Part shown: positions 1 to 10,529 of the stretch, in pieces
Position numbering within the stretch: the first letter of the stretch is position 1
How the letters are laid out: every line of letters begins with the position of its first letter
From: Desmodus rotundus
Lineage: Eukaryota; Chordata; Mammalia; Chiroptera; Phyllostomidae
Assembly: GCF_022682495.2 (NCBI RefSeq)
Contig: NC_071393.1
Span: forward strand, 102,289,010-102,353,009
Length of the DNA: 64,000 nucleotides
Reading direction: 5' to 3'
The notes under the pieces: generated by a model
Seen by the model: only the letters and a program-made list of their open reading frames with translations
Databases searched by the model: none
Told to the model about the DNA's origin: nothing
Translations under genes and position numbers: made by a program

Positions 1-2475
1 ATGGATCATGCGTGCAAGTTCTTTGGCTACTCCATTTCCTATACTGTACTCTATATCCCCATGGCTATTCTGTAACTACCTATTTGTACTTCTTAATCTC
101 TTCACCTCTTCACACATTCTCCCACAATCCCTCCCACCTGGCAACCATCAAAATTCTCTCCATATCCATGATTCTGTCTCTGTTCTTCTCATTTGTGTAC
201 TTTGTTTTTTTAGATTCCATTGCTGATAGATATGTATTTTTGCCCTTTTATTGTTCCTAGTTTTGATCATTTTTTTCTTAAATAAGTCCCTTTAACATTT
301 CATATAATAATAATTTGGTAATGATGAACTCCTTTAGTTTTTTCCTGTCTGGAAAGCTCTTTACCTGCCCTTGGATTATAAATGATGCCTTTGCTGGGTA
401 GAGAAATCATGGCTGTAGGTCCCCACTTTTCTTGATTTTGAATACTTGTTGCCAGTCCCTTCTAGACTGCAAAGTCTCTGGAGAAATCAGCTGAGAAATC
501 AGTCTTATGGGAATGCCCCTGTATGTAACTAACTATTTTTCTCTTGCTGCTTTTAAGGTACTAGCTTTATTTTTAACCATTAGCATTTTAATTATGTTGT
601 GTCATGGAGTGGGCCTCTTTACATCCATCTTGTTTGGGACTCTCTGTGCTTCCTGGAGTTGTATGACTATTTCATTCACCAAATTAGGGAAATTTTCTTT
701 CATTAGTTTTTCAAATAGATTTCCAATTTCTTACTCTTTCTCTTCTCCTTCTGTCACTCCTATGATGCAAATGTTGGAACACTTGAAATTGTTCCAGAGG
801 CTCCTTACACTAGCCTCATTTTTTTGGATTCTTTTTTTCTTCTTGCTGTTCTCATTGGTTGTTTTTTGCTTCCTTATTTTCCAAATCATTGATTTGACTC
901 TCAGCCTCATCCACTCTACTGTTGTTTCTCTGTAAATTGTTCTTTATTTCAATTAGTGTGTCCTTTGTTTCTGACTGGATCTTTTTTATGCTCTTGAGGT
1001 CCTCACTAAGTTAACTGAGCATCCTTATAACCAGTCTTTTGAACTCTACATCTGATAGATTGCTTATCTTCCTTTTGTTTAGTTCTTTTCCTGGAGTTTT
1101 GATCTGTTCTTTCACTTGGGCCATGTTTCTTTGTGTCCTCATTTTGGCAGCCTCCCTGTGTTTGCTTCTATGTATTAGGTAGAGCTGCTATGACTCCCTG
1201 TCTTGGTAGCATGGCCTAATGTAGTAGGTGTTCTGTTGAGTCCAGTGGCATAGCCTTCCCAGTCACCCAATCTGCGTACTTGAGGCATGCCCTATGTGTG
1301 GACTGAATACACCTTTCTCTTGTAGTTGAACCTCGATTGCTGTTGGCAGGTCAATGGGAGGGGTTTACCCAGGCAGGTCGGGTGCTATGACTGGCTATGA
1401 CCACTGACCACCAACCTCTGTCCTCCATGGAGAATCAGCTGTGCAGGGGAGGGTGGTAATAGTCTGACATTGTCTGTAGCTGTCCAGTGGGTGTGCAGGC
1501 TCTGGGGATTCCCAGGTAGTGCATGCCTAGAGCACTGCCCACCTGCGTTCTCTCCAGGGCCACCCTGCCTGAGCTATAAAGCAGTTTGAGATGGCTGCTA
1601 CTCGTGTTGGGTTTGCAGGTTCCCAGGTTAAGCCAAGCTGTGAACCTAGGCTGGCTGCAGCTAGTACCAGGCCTGGGAGTTCACTGAAATCTGCTATTGT
1701 TAGTTTGAGAGGATTTAGGAAGTTGTGAATCATGAGCCAAGACCAGCTATTCATATGAGAAAGGCACTGTTAACAGCTTGGGTTGGCCTATAAGTTGGGT
1801 GTGACAGAGCCTCAGGGGATCTCCAGGGTGGGGCAAACAGTGTTAGCCAGGTTGTTCGAGTCTCAGATATGGTACTCACCTCTCAGCTCTTGGCTCTATG
1901 GGGGGAGGGTTCAGAAGAGGAACAATGGTCTCTGCCCTCCTTTCTGTCTAGGAGAAAGCTGTCCTCTCAGTACTGCCTTTATGCCAGTCACTTCAGTTCC
2001 TCCCTGTATGCCACTGGTGCCTTTCAAACTGCTACCCTAGTGCTGGAGCTCAGAGGGAGTGAGTCTGCGTAAGTTCATGTGTGTGTTCTTTATGAGGAAC
2101 TGCTTGGGACTCCAGATATTTCTTCCACCAGCTCAATCTCCACTGTTTTTTTTGTAGCCAGAAGTTATGGAGACTTATATTCCCTATGCCATACCCTGGG
2201 CTGGGGGACCTGGTATGGGGCTCAGACTTTTGCTCCTGAGATATCCCTCCCAAAATTTTATTCACCACATGTGGATGTGGTACCAGCCCCTTCCATGTCT
2301 CCACTCCTCTACCAGTCTGGATGGTTGTGGTTCCTTTAATTCTGTCATTGCTGGACTTCCATTCAACTCGATGGTTCTGAGTGATGGTTGGTTTGTAGTT
2401 TAGTCATAATTTTGATGTGGTTGTGCAAGGAGGTGAGCTGTGTTTACTTATACCTCCATCTTGACTGGAAGTCTC
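1..2475 (-). mobile_element. HAL1-like (ORF1-only) LINE-1, 3' end cut by window edge
   Basis: Read on the minus strand this is an L1 lacking ORF2. The 5' end at about 2,472 carries CAAGATGG (minus strand, 2463-2456), the YY1-type motif found at L1 starts. A 5' UTR of about 1.35 kb follows to 1125. ORF1 begins at 1124 (reads MAQVKEQIKTPGKELNKRK) and ends with a TAA at 278-280, with several internal stops, for example after RLVIRML. Directly after ORF1 the sequence becomes an L1-type 3' UTR: a GGAATCTAAAAAAC segment resembling the ORF2 terminus, then the GATGGTTGCCAGG region. No endonuclease or reverse-transcriptase sequence lies between. HAL1 elements are known ORF1-only L1 derivatives mobilised in trans. 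An internally deleted L1 is the alternative. Confidence 0.75.
278..1124 (-). pseudogene. Degenerate L1 ORF1 of the HAL1-like element
   Basis: The reading frame starts at 1124 with a normal ATG in L1 context and its C-terminal part still shows ORF1p-like sequence (for example SADFS before the last 60 codons). ORF1p is the RNA-binding trimeric chaperone of L1 particles. Multiple stops and frameshifts are present, so no protein is expected. The plus-strand 142-codon frame at 507-935 is only its antisense shadow. Confidence 0.7.
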
Positions 2476-2479
2476 TTGT

Positions 2480-2672
2480 TTTTTAAAATAATTTTTAGAA
2501 TAATTTTTGTTTTTCAATTACAGTTGACATGCAATATTATATTAGTTTTAGGTGTACAACATAGTGATTAGTCTTTCATTTAACTTACTAAGTGATCACC
2601 ACCGTAAGTCTAGTACCCACCTGACACCCAAACAGTTATTACAATATTATTGATTATCAGTATATTTTTAAG
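2480..2672 (-). mobile_element. L1 3' UTR fragment
   Basis: The antisense of an L1 3' end: a T-rich start (tail on the left), then CAATTACAGTTGACATGCAA and a TTTTAGGTGTACAACATAGT segment with a following GTGATCACCACC run. Its tail abuts the 5' end of the HAL1-like element, so the two lie head-to-tail. Confidence 0.65.
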
Positions 2673-2727
2673 TGTTCTGCTAGATCCAGTTTTTCCTTTT
2701 TGAGCTTGAGTTTGAGCTTGTATGGTT

Positions 2728-2954
2728 ATTATTTTTAAAGATTTTATTTATTTATTTTTAGAGAGAGGGGAGGAGGGGAGAAAGGAGAAACATCAGTGTG
2801 TGAGAGATACATTGATTGGCTGCCTCTTGCAAGCCCCCAAACAGGGACCCAGCCTGCAATTCAGGCATTTTCCCAACTCTGACCGGGAATGGAACCAGCA
2901 ACCTTTTGGTTTGTAGGTCGGTGCTCAATCCACTGACCCACACCAGCCAGGGCA
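2728..2954 (-). mobile_element. Ves-type tRNA-derived SINE with target-site duplication
   Basis: A T-rich tail on the left, GA-rich stretch, then the reverse complement of the tRNA-like head ending ACCAGCCAGGGC. It is bounded by a perfect 11-bp duplication CTTGTATGGTT at 2717-2727 and 2955-2965, showing insertion by L1 machinery. Confidence 0.9.
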
Positions 2955-2965
2955 CTTGTATGGTT

Positions 2966-4138
2966 GTTTTTATGCTTCCACACTCTGCTGTAAAATGAGC
3001 ACTGCCTGTGTTAGTAGTGTCTGAGGAAGAACACTGTAAACTCAACGGTTTTGCTTTCGACAACTTAAGATGTTAAGGATTTTATAAATAGATATTATTA
3101 CCAAGCTCAAAATTTATATCTGAATGGTTAACTGTTGGGAAGTCCCTTTTTCTTTTTCTCTTCCTCAAGTGAAAAAAGTAAAGCGTAATAATGTATTGCT
3201 TATTTAGACCAACTGAAGGAGAAGCCGAACCATCGCTGCCGTGGATGATAAGCTGTCTCCATCAGCTGGGTTCCGCTGTGCTTAACTTTCCTTTTGTCTG
3301 CCCCTGGCCTTTTCTACACTTGTCAGGTACTTTATAAGATGCTTTATTTTCTCAAGAAAACCTTACCTTTTAGTTGTCACTAAAACTAGCATCCTTTAGA
3401 TAGGAAAATACATTTCATAACTTCTGGAAGTATAGGCTCCTCCACTGGCAACCACACACTTTTAAGAAACATACTTCAATAAAGAATAAGACATTCATTA
3501 ACTCCATATCTATTTTCTAGCCTCACTGTAATAAAAAGCCAAAAGTAGGTGAACTTAAGACTTGTCTACCAATTAATGTTTCAGAATTCCATGTTATTTC
3601 AGAATATCTAGAGATTCAATATTTTTGTTCTGCTCAGATGGCTAAGAGCTTTCCCTTTTAAAAAGATTTGCCTCCCATAAATTTGCATTTTCAAAGATGG
3701 TCCAGGGAAGTGTTCTTGAAGAAGACCAGGTATTTACATCTCAAAGGTACAAGGAAGAAACACAGACTCCTCCTAGAAGGACTTTGGTTTCACACTCGAT
3801 TTTATTCAAAAGGCTGAGAAGCAATTGGACTTTGGTTTCATAAGGACAATTATCTGTAAGCCTTTGAGATGAATAGTAAAGGTTTTGGGAAGGTAAAAGG
3901 ATTTGATGGGCTTTGAATTGTTTCTGGAGCTATTCCTCTGGCCCGGTAAAGACTTCTTTTGTAAAAATAAAGACGCTTTTAAATATCTCAAGAATTGGGT
4001 TGCCGCTCAAACTTTGGCAGAGAACTGACAAATCCATCCACCCATTTTTGGAATGTTTCTTTCCATCTGGGTACATTTTCCTAGTTTACAGGTCATTCAT
4101 AGCTCAGGGTTGTCTCTGAGAGATGTAAAGGTTTGTGA
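2966..4138. other. No recognised feature
   Basis: AT-rich unique-looking sequence. I saw no coding frame with family resemblance, no clear exon and no classifiable repeat. An AATAAA-like sequence at about 3,967 may belong to an unrecognised old LTR. Confidence 0.4.
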
Positions 4139-4610
4139 TGGGGGACACAAATGTTGGAAAAATTTTAGTTTCAGGTAATAAGCTTAGCAATCAATGCATG
4201 TAAAAAATGCTATTGTTCCAGGAACTGAATGTATGACCCACCCTGACTCCTGGAGACCACAAGCAGTTCCACCTGTGTGCCCTAGGAGGACTACTAGCAA
4301 TCAAGATGGTATCTGAGCCATTGTACTCCAGGGTGAGACTTCCCACCCAAGACTCCGAAGAAAGAATGCTGCAGCTTTTTATCTGATTAACTTTTCCCCT
4401 GAATTCCCAACCCCTTGCCTACACTTTTCTTCTCCTTATAAAAAGGAGTTTAAAATGGAATTTCAGATGGTGTGTTAGGGCACAAACCCTCTGTCTTCTC
4501 GGATTGCCAGCCATCTGAATAAAGCATCATAAAGATTCGATCCCTGTCTCTGCTTATTGGGTCTGGTAGGTGACAGGCAGCACGAACACAGGCTTTTCCA
4601 GTTTCACTTG
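4139..4610 (+). mobile_element. ERV LTR, copy A (plus orientation)
   Basis: LTR architecture: starts TGGGGGACACAAATGTTGG, has a TATA-like CCTTATAAAAAGG near 4,435, a polyadenylation signal AATAAA near 4,520, and a U5-like CTGTCTCTGCTTATTGGG. A second copy lies inverted at 6290-6790. Homology between the two continues to about 4,610, slightly past the likely LTR end, so some leader sequence may be shared. Family not determined. Confidence 0.7.
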
Positions 4611-4716
4611 GATGGGACCTCTGTCCATGTCCCTTGGGAACTGCAAAACAGCTCTAGCTGCAAATAATATTAAAATGAATGGTGCCATTAACTGGCCAAA
4701 CCTCTCCATTGCCTCA

Positions 4717-4925
4717 TTTTTTAAATCCTCACCTGAGGACATGCTTATGGATTTTAGAGAGTGGGGAAGGAAGAAAGAGAGGGAGTGAAACGTCAATCAG
4801 TTGCTTCTCACACAGACCTGACTAGGAATCTGCAACCTAGGTATGTGCCCTGATTGGGAATCGAACCCACAGCCTTTTGTTTTAGGGGACAATGCTCCAG
4901 CCAAGTGTGCACACCAGCCAGTGTA
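4717..4925 (-). mobile_element. Older Ves-type SINE
   Basis: Diverged SINE with CCTCACCTGAGGACATG near the tail side, a GA-rich stretch, a CCCTGATTGGGAATCGAACC B-box region (antisense) and end CACACCAGCCAG. It is more diverged than the copies at 2728 or 40371. Confidence 0.75.
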
Positions 4926-4961
4926 CCAGTATGCAGCCAGGTCCCCCCCAAAGAGGGATTT

Positions 4962-6055
4962 GTAACAGGGTCTGGAACTTGAGGTGTCCAGGAAAAATTA
5001 AAAATATACGTCATCCTCACCCTCACAAGTCTGGACTGGGGGATGGGACACATGGAGCAGGGCCAGTAAGAGTTATTTTGCATATCAACAGTTGGCCAGC
5101 TTCCTATCTGATATGCAAAAATGGTTATTTTACATATCTTAACAGCTGGCTAGCTTCATAGATGTGTTGAGTAGCTGCTGCCAAACTTTGAGCCAGGGAG
5201 ATAGATGGGAGTGGCTTCCACCCATGGCCTAACTGGGAGGCAGCTCCCCTTGGTTACAGGGCCAGTGTGAGAGCTTGGAAATGGTTCACTCCACACCACG
5301 GGCCCATGCCTGCCTGGACTTACTATGGCAGCCCAGAAAAGCTGGAAAAATCTGGGAATGCTGGCAGGTGTAGTTGATTGTGGGAGGAGTTGGAAGATTC
5401 TCACCTGGATTTAAACCCAGGCGAGGCAGCCATGGGGGGGAACCTCACAGTTTTGGGGGCTAACCACGTGGTTTTGGGATCCCTTAACCACTCGGCTTAG
5501 GAATTAGGAAAGCAAGATGTAGTGGCCATGCAGAGCTGTCTCTTAGCAGTTTGGAAGAATGCAGGAGAGACCTTGCAGGAAGGAAAGGGGTGAAAGGACT
5601 CTTGCTGGTGGGCCATGGGGAGGTGCCATGTGGTGTTGGATTAAGAACCAGAGGTGTGTCCATACAACTGATGGCGCTGGGACCCGCAGGAGGCCTGTCA
5701 GCCAAGCACAAATTAATGGGAAAAACTGGAAGCTAGCTCAGCCACATACTTCTGGTTTTTCCCTGAGATATGGCACCCCTGACTGGGCAAAGGCGGGAAG
5801 GACTGTGTGTGTTTTAAGGGGCTTTGGGATTTTAATGAAGACATTAAGTCATTACTCTGTATTTATTCAAAAGTCTGTATAACTTTTGAATAAATAGTTC
5901 CTTTCCTTTTCATCAAACTATGGCATTGAGAGCCATAATTCCAATTCCCTGGTTGTGGGCAAAGAAGCCACCATGACAAAGGGACCCCAGGTAGGAGGGG
6001 GCGAGTTTCAGTAACAGTGCCTTGGCCCCCCACGGGTCCGTTCTGTAACACCAGG
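4962..6055 (+). mobile_element. ERV LTR, copy B (about 1.1 kb)
   Basis: Probable long LTR starting TGTAACAGGG. It contains an imperfect tandem repeat at 5072-5165, a polyadenylation signal in TTTTGAATAAATAGTTCC near 5,887, and a U5-like end with GGGACCCC before GTAACA. The PAS and U5 context match the element at 30360-31032 (TTTTGAATAAATATTCC, then GGGACCCC), so both are probably the same LTR family. Boundaries are inferred. Confidence 0.55.
5072..5165. repeat. Two imperfect about 47-bp tandem repeats in LTR B
   Basis: GTTATTTTGCATATC followed by AACAGTTGGCCAGCTTC is repeated as GTTATTTTACATATC followed by TTAACAGCTGGCTAGCTTC. Each unit contains an ATTTGCAT-like octamer-related block. Retroviral U3 enhancers are often tandem duplications like this. 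Confidence 0.7.
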
Positions 6056-6059
6056 ACCT

Positions 6060-6250
6060 CATTTTTTTAAAGCCTCACACAAGGATATGTTTATTGATTT
6101 GAAATAGAGACAGGGAAAGAAACAATGATGTGAGAGACATGGATCCATTGCCTCCAGTACACACTCAACTAGGGATCAAACCTGCAACCAGGAATGTGCC
6201 CTGACTAGGAATTGAACCCACAACCTTTTTGTGTATGTGGCCAGGGCTCC
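6060..6250 (-). mobile_element. Older Ves-type SINE
   Basis: Begins with a T-run and AAGCCTCACACAAGGATATG, then GA-rich DNA, ACATGGATCCATTGCCTCC, and an antisense B-box region GACTAGGAATTGAACCC. It ends near GGCCAGGGC and is diverged. Confidence 0.7.
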
Positions 6251-6289
6251 ATCACCTAATTTATACTGTGTTGCAAAAGATTTGCTTTT

Positions 6290-6790
6290 CTTTCAAGGAT
6301 TGAAACTGAAAAGCCAATGTTCATGCACTTGTCACCTACCAGGCCCAATAAGCATGAATCTTTATGGGCGCTTTATTCAGATGGCCAGTGATCTGAGAAG
6401 ACAGAGGGTTTGTACCCTAACAAACATCTTAAATTCCATTTTAAAATGACCTTTTTTATAAGGAGAAGAAAAGTGTAGGCAACAGATTTGGAATTAAGGG
6501 AAAAAGTTAGTCAGATAAAAGCTGCAGCATGCTTTCATCTGTCTCCTGGGCGGTGGTCTTTCAGCTGTGTCCTGGGCGGTGGTCATCTCACCCTAGAGCA
6601 CAATGGCTCAGATACCATCTTGAATTCCTCGCAGTCCTCCTGGGGAACAAAGGTCGAGCTGCGTATGGTCTACTGGAGTCAGGGCGGGTCATACCTTTAG
6701 TTCCTGGAACAATAGCTTTTTACATGCATTGGTTACTAAGCTTACTAGCTATTACCTAAACTAAAAATTACCCTACATTTGAGTCTCCCA
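6290..6790 (-). mobile_element. ERV LTR, copy A' (minus orientation)
   Basis: The reverse complement matches copy A along its length: GGGAGACTCAAATG start, TATAAAAAAGG, GAATAAAGCGCCC polyadenylation signal, and GCTTATTGGGCCTGGTAGGTGA. It has an extra internal duplication (CCTGGGCGGTGGTC twice, 6545-6582) that copy A lacks. It lies tail-to-tail with copy A, about 1.7 kb away. Confidence 0.7.
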
Positions 6791-7290
6791 TGGAACTGAG
6801 AAACAAGTCTCTCCCCATTGGCGAGTATGCACCCCAGAAGGGGTATCTCGAGGCACTGTTGACTCATCTACAGACAGACAGGCACATAAAAAGCCGAGAG
6901 TCAGAGGTGTCCCTGCAAGTCTCTGGGTTGTTTTGGGCCATCCTGAGGTACAACAGGGAACTACCTGGGGTGTGTAGTACAGAAAGAGCTTTCCACAACG
7001 AACCCATCTGCTGGGTACACTTAGTTCTCTTCCTTTTTTTTTAGCCTGGAAGACTCTGCTCATTCACATAATATTGAGACTCTACTATGTGCCAGGTAGA
7101 GATAAACTTGTATGTGGAAAGAGTCTTGTTTGTGTTAAATATGCTCAATGACACAGGGAAATAATTTTATTTAGGATTCTGGGATCATTTTTTGTCTCTT
7201 GTGTTCATTTCTCCTCTTATTTATTTCAGTAATTAAGAAAATTTTTAAATAACACACTAAGGATAGAGGGATAAATTTGTCAAGGTAAGA
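6791..7290. other. No recognised feature
   Basis: Mixed-composition sequence between two LTRs. Short overlapping frames on both strands have no recognisable family. It could be degenerate ERV internal sequence, but I could not support that. Confidence 0.35.
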
Positions 7291-7296
7291 AACATT

Positions 7297-7790
7297 TCAA
7301 CCTGTAGAGAATTTTTGAGTTTATTTGAGCCAACTGACAATTGCCAGGAAACAAAATCTCAATGGATTGAGAAAATGTTCCAGTGAATGGCAGTTCTGCA
7401 CCTTATTTTATATATTACAATCAAAGGAGGAGGTGTAAGGGGTTAAATGCAATCCACTGGTGGTGGATGAGGGAGGTTGGATAAAAAAGTAAAAGGAACA
7501 GATGCAGACTTTTTTTTTCCATTTGTGGGTATAGGGTAGTTAACAGTTAACAATGAACAAGATAACAACAACAGTGAGGGATTTTATGGTCTCAGCTCTG
7601 GTGCTGTGAGTGGTGAGGGGATGGGGGAGGAAATTGCCCTCACAGTCCCTGTGTATATTATTGTAGGGAGGATACCCCTAGGTCACAACTGCCTGCTGTG
7701 ACTTGCTTTTTGTTAGGAAGTTTGAATTTCAGAGCATCCTACATGGTTGCTTTACGTCTCTGAGTTTGTAAGACCACCAGGTAGGTTCTC
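7297..7790 (-). mobile_element. Probable solo LTR (minus orientation)
   Basis: Read on the minus strand it shows an AT-rich TATA-like ATATATAAAATAAGG, then TGGCTCAAATAAACTC, a typical R/U5 polyadenylation signal, and an end near CTCTACAGG. The family was not recognised. Confidence 0.5.
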
Positions 7791-7902
7791 CATGGGCTTG
7801 CCAAATGTAGTATGTGGCCCCTTTCTCACCCACAGATTGTAAGACTAGGCACACACACAGAAAAATCAATAATACTCTTGAATTCATTCACAATCCTCTC
7901 TG

Positions 7903-7975
7903 GGTTTCAGTTTCTTCATCTTTAATATGATGAGCTGGACTAGATATTGTGCAAGACTTCTCCCAATTTCAAGTT
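7903..7975 (+). repeat. MIR-like SINE fragment
   Basis: The run TCAGTTTCTTCATCTTTAAT followed by GGACTAGAT resembles the conserved MIR/MIR3 core and downstream segment. It is short and diverged. Confidence 0.45.
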
Positions 7976-7979
7976 TTGG

Positions 7980-9150
7980 TTAAGAGCCACTGACTTTCAG
8001 TATCTGCCGATGAGAAAGAATTCAGGCAGCATTATCACTTAGATCATTTTATATGAAACATACAAAAGAATTACTTCTATAAATATAATTTTGAATTATA
8101 TGAAGATGTTTGCAAAATCCTATTTTCATTTAGCTGTCAGTAAATTCCTTATTATTTATTCTTGTTTCTTAAGGTAACTATTACTTGGAAACTTAGTTAA
8201 TTATGTAATAAATTCCTCTTGGAATCTGTTGCTGTTTAAGCCTTAAGATTTAAAGCTGTTATTTGGAACTGGAAAGCAAATTTTAGTGCCAGGTTTTAGA
8301 ATGTTTTCCCCACCTGCTCAGTTGCAGAAAATGATACAACACTAAATCTAGGCCTTGTAGTACAGTTTAAAATGGTATGTTTTCCATATAATCCTTTGCG
8401 TGTATACATATATACACATGTTATTTGAAAAGATATGAAAATACTGTTAAATATATTATAATTTTGGCCAGAAACAAAGCCCCTGGCAAAAGACAAAGAG
8501 TGCCACAGCATTTTGCCATTTTAAACCTCCTTCTACTCCTCTTCGGATTTCTGACTGAAGCATACATAAGCCACCTAGATAGCGTCAGTCCGGCTGTTTC
8601 CTCACCAAATTAATTAATAAAGATTCCAAATGAGTCATAATTTCACCTAAGGGGTAATTTTGGCAAGAGGATGACTTGGCTGAACTCTCTTGCTTCTTTC
8701 TCCAAAGAGAAAATTAGTGCCGGAATCCCGGCCGCATTTCTGTGATGCATCCCTGTGGACCGCCACCTGCCATTGGATCGTGCGGGAGCCTTCTCTGAAG
8801 ACGATAATACAGAGAGTAAAACCTCCACTGTTCTCCCCGTGGAAAAATAAGTGTAATAAATGTTTAGGTGGGAAAGGAGTTTGGGGTCTGATAAGGCAAG
8901 ATTGCGGGATTGTTTCCCTCAGTTATTTGCTATATAACTTCAGTGTCCTGTCTAAAAATGGTGTGATAATTCCTTAATCCACATACAGGTGTTTCTTGTT
9001 GATTGTCTCATGCTTCGTTAAGGCCCAGCTTAGTATATTGACATCTCTGGGAAAAAGTAAGCAGGAATTCACATTGAAAAGTAATGAAGATCTCGATTGT
9101 GGGTTACTGAGGGGGAAACAAAAAATAAAGAGATTACATTGCACAACACA
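7980..9150. other. No recognised feature
   Basis: AT-rich unique-looking sequence. The 95-codon plus frame at 8690-8977 has no recognisable family, so I treat it as chance. Confidence 0.4.
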
Positions 9151-9166
9151 CAGCAAGGCTCTCTTT

Positions 9167-9376
9167 TATTTTTAAGATTTTATTTATTTATTTTTAAAGA
9201 GGGGGAAGTGAGGGAGAGAAACATCAATACGTGAGAGAAACATTGATTGGTTGCCTCTCACACGCCTCCAACAAGGGACTGGACTGCAACCCAGGCATGT
9301 GCCCTGATCGGGAATCGAACCAATGACTTTTCGTTTGTGAGACAGCACCCAACCAACTGGGCCACCATGGTTAGGG
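9167..9376 (-). mobile_element. Ves-type SINE with target-site duplication
   Basis: T-rich tail (TTTTAAGATTTTATTTATTT), AGAGAAACATCAATACGTGAG, and an antisense B box GATCGGGAATCGAACC. It is flanked by CAGCAAGGCTCTCTT (9151-9165) and CAGCAAAGCTCTCTT (9377-9391), one mismatch. Confidence 0.88.
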
Positions 9377-9511
9377 CAGCAAAGCTCTCTTAAGTTTCTT
9401 CTTCAACATTTTTCCTTTCTCCCTGATTTCAGTGCCTACATCCATTTTCATGTGCATTAGTTAGGGTAATGACAAGATACTACAACAAAATGCAGTGGTC
9501 TAAAGAAGAAA

Positions 9512-9592
9512 GTGGGGTGGAGGGATGGGGAGAAAAGGCATGCAACTGTAACTGAATAACAATAAAAATTTTAAAAAAGAAGAGAAGAAAAA
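9512..9592 (+). mobile_element. Extreme 3' end of a young bat L1
   Basis: GGGTGGAGGGATGGGGAGAA then GCATGCAACTGTAACTGAAT and AACAATAAAAATTTTAAAAA matches, in reverse complement, the 3' end of the L1 at 50783-51881. It is a severely 5'-truncated insertion of about 80 bp. Confidence 0.75.
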
Positions 9593-9639
9593 AGTTCTCT
9601 TTCTCTTTCTTCCTCTCCCTCTTTTTTCCCCTGTCCTTC

Positions 9640-9945
9640 TCAACAGCTATGATATATATAAATAATCCTCATCAGCCCGGCAGCTCTTCTCCCTTGTTAT
9701 CCAGGAATCCAGGCTCTTTGTTGCTCTGCGCTGACATCATCTGCATAATAAAGTCTGATGGAATCCAGCCGTTGGGAAGGGAGAGGAGAGAGTGGAGGAG
9801 GCACAGCTCTGTGTCTGAAGACCCGGGTTCATAATGCATTTTGTGGTTGGTAACAACTTAATCACTCGACCACACTTACCATGGCAGTTTGCAAATTGGC
9901 CATAATCCTTCACTCTGTCCTGTATCCAAGCTCTTTTAATGTGGG
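9640..9945. other. No recognised feature
   Basis: Unique-looking sequence between the L1 tail and an LTR. A 61-codon plus frame at 9649-9834 has no family resemblance. Confidence 0.35.
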
Positions 9946-9947
9946 TA

Positions 9948-10507
9948 CCAATGGGTTTGGGTTCTTGTCTCCTGACATATAGAGATTTAGATCAGGGACA
10001 CTGATAAAAGCTAAGGCAGATTTATTGAAGCTCTGCAGGGGGTGAGAACGATGAGGTTAGGCCTCAGGTTCTGTACCACAACTGTGAGGCTTACAGGTTT
10101 TTATGGCTTGGGAATGCAGAAGTTACTGGGGTTAGCCTATTAGGGAGTAGGTTAGCAGGCTTTTCCCTTTTTGGAACACTGTAGTGTATGAACACGGATG
10201 TGTCTGTATATATCAGTGAAGCAAAGCATTCTGGGATTGTACAGCACTTATTATGGGATGTAGGAAGGGACTTTCCCAACTAGGTATTGAGTTGGTCTCT
10301 GTGGTTGGTGACTTGGCTTTGGATCTGAAAAACAAACTTACAAGAAGTCAGGGTAGTTCCTGGACCCTTGTTTTATAACTGCCTATTGATGGCGGCCACA
10401 GTTCTGGCAGGGCTTACCTCACTTGATTTGATGGAGCAATTTGTTCTGGTAGGGCTTGACTAGATGCAGCGATTCTTGGGAACATTTCATTCTACCTGTT
10501 TCAGTAT
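9948..10507 (-). mobile_element. Probable solo LTR (minus orientation)
   Basis: On the minus strand it starts TGAAACAGGTAGAATG, carries a polyadenylation signal GCTTCAATAAATCTGC (complement of 10020-10035), and ends near CCCAAACCCATTGG. The length of about 560 bp suits a solo LTR. Family not determined. Confidence 0.5.
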
Positions 10508-10529
10508 GATTTTGCAGCTCTTCTGATCA

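Noticed and set aside
507..935. 142-codon plus-strand ORF with hydrophobic runs
   Set aside because: Antisense of the HAL1-like ORF1; the apparent membrane segments come from reading A-rich L1 sequence backwards.
9640..9945. Possible exon in moderate-GC sequence next to an L1 tail
   Set aside because: No convincing splice pair and no recognisable protein in any frame.
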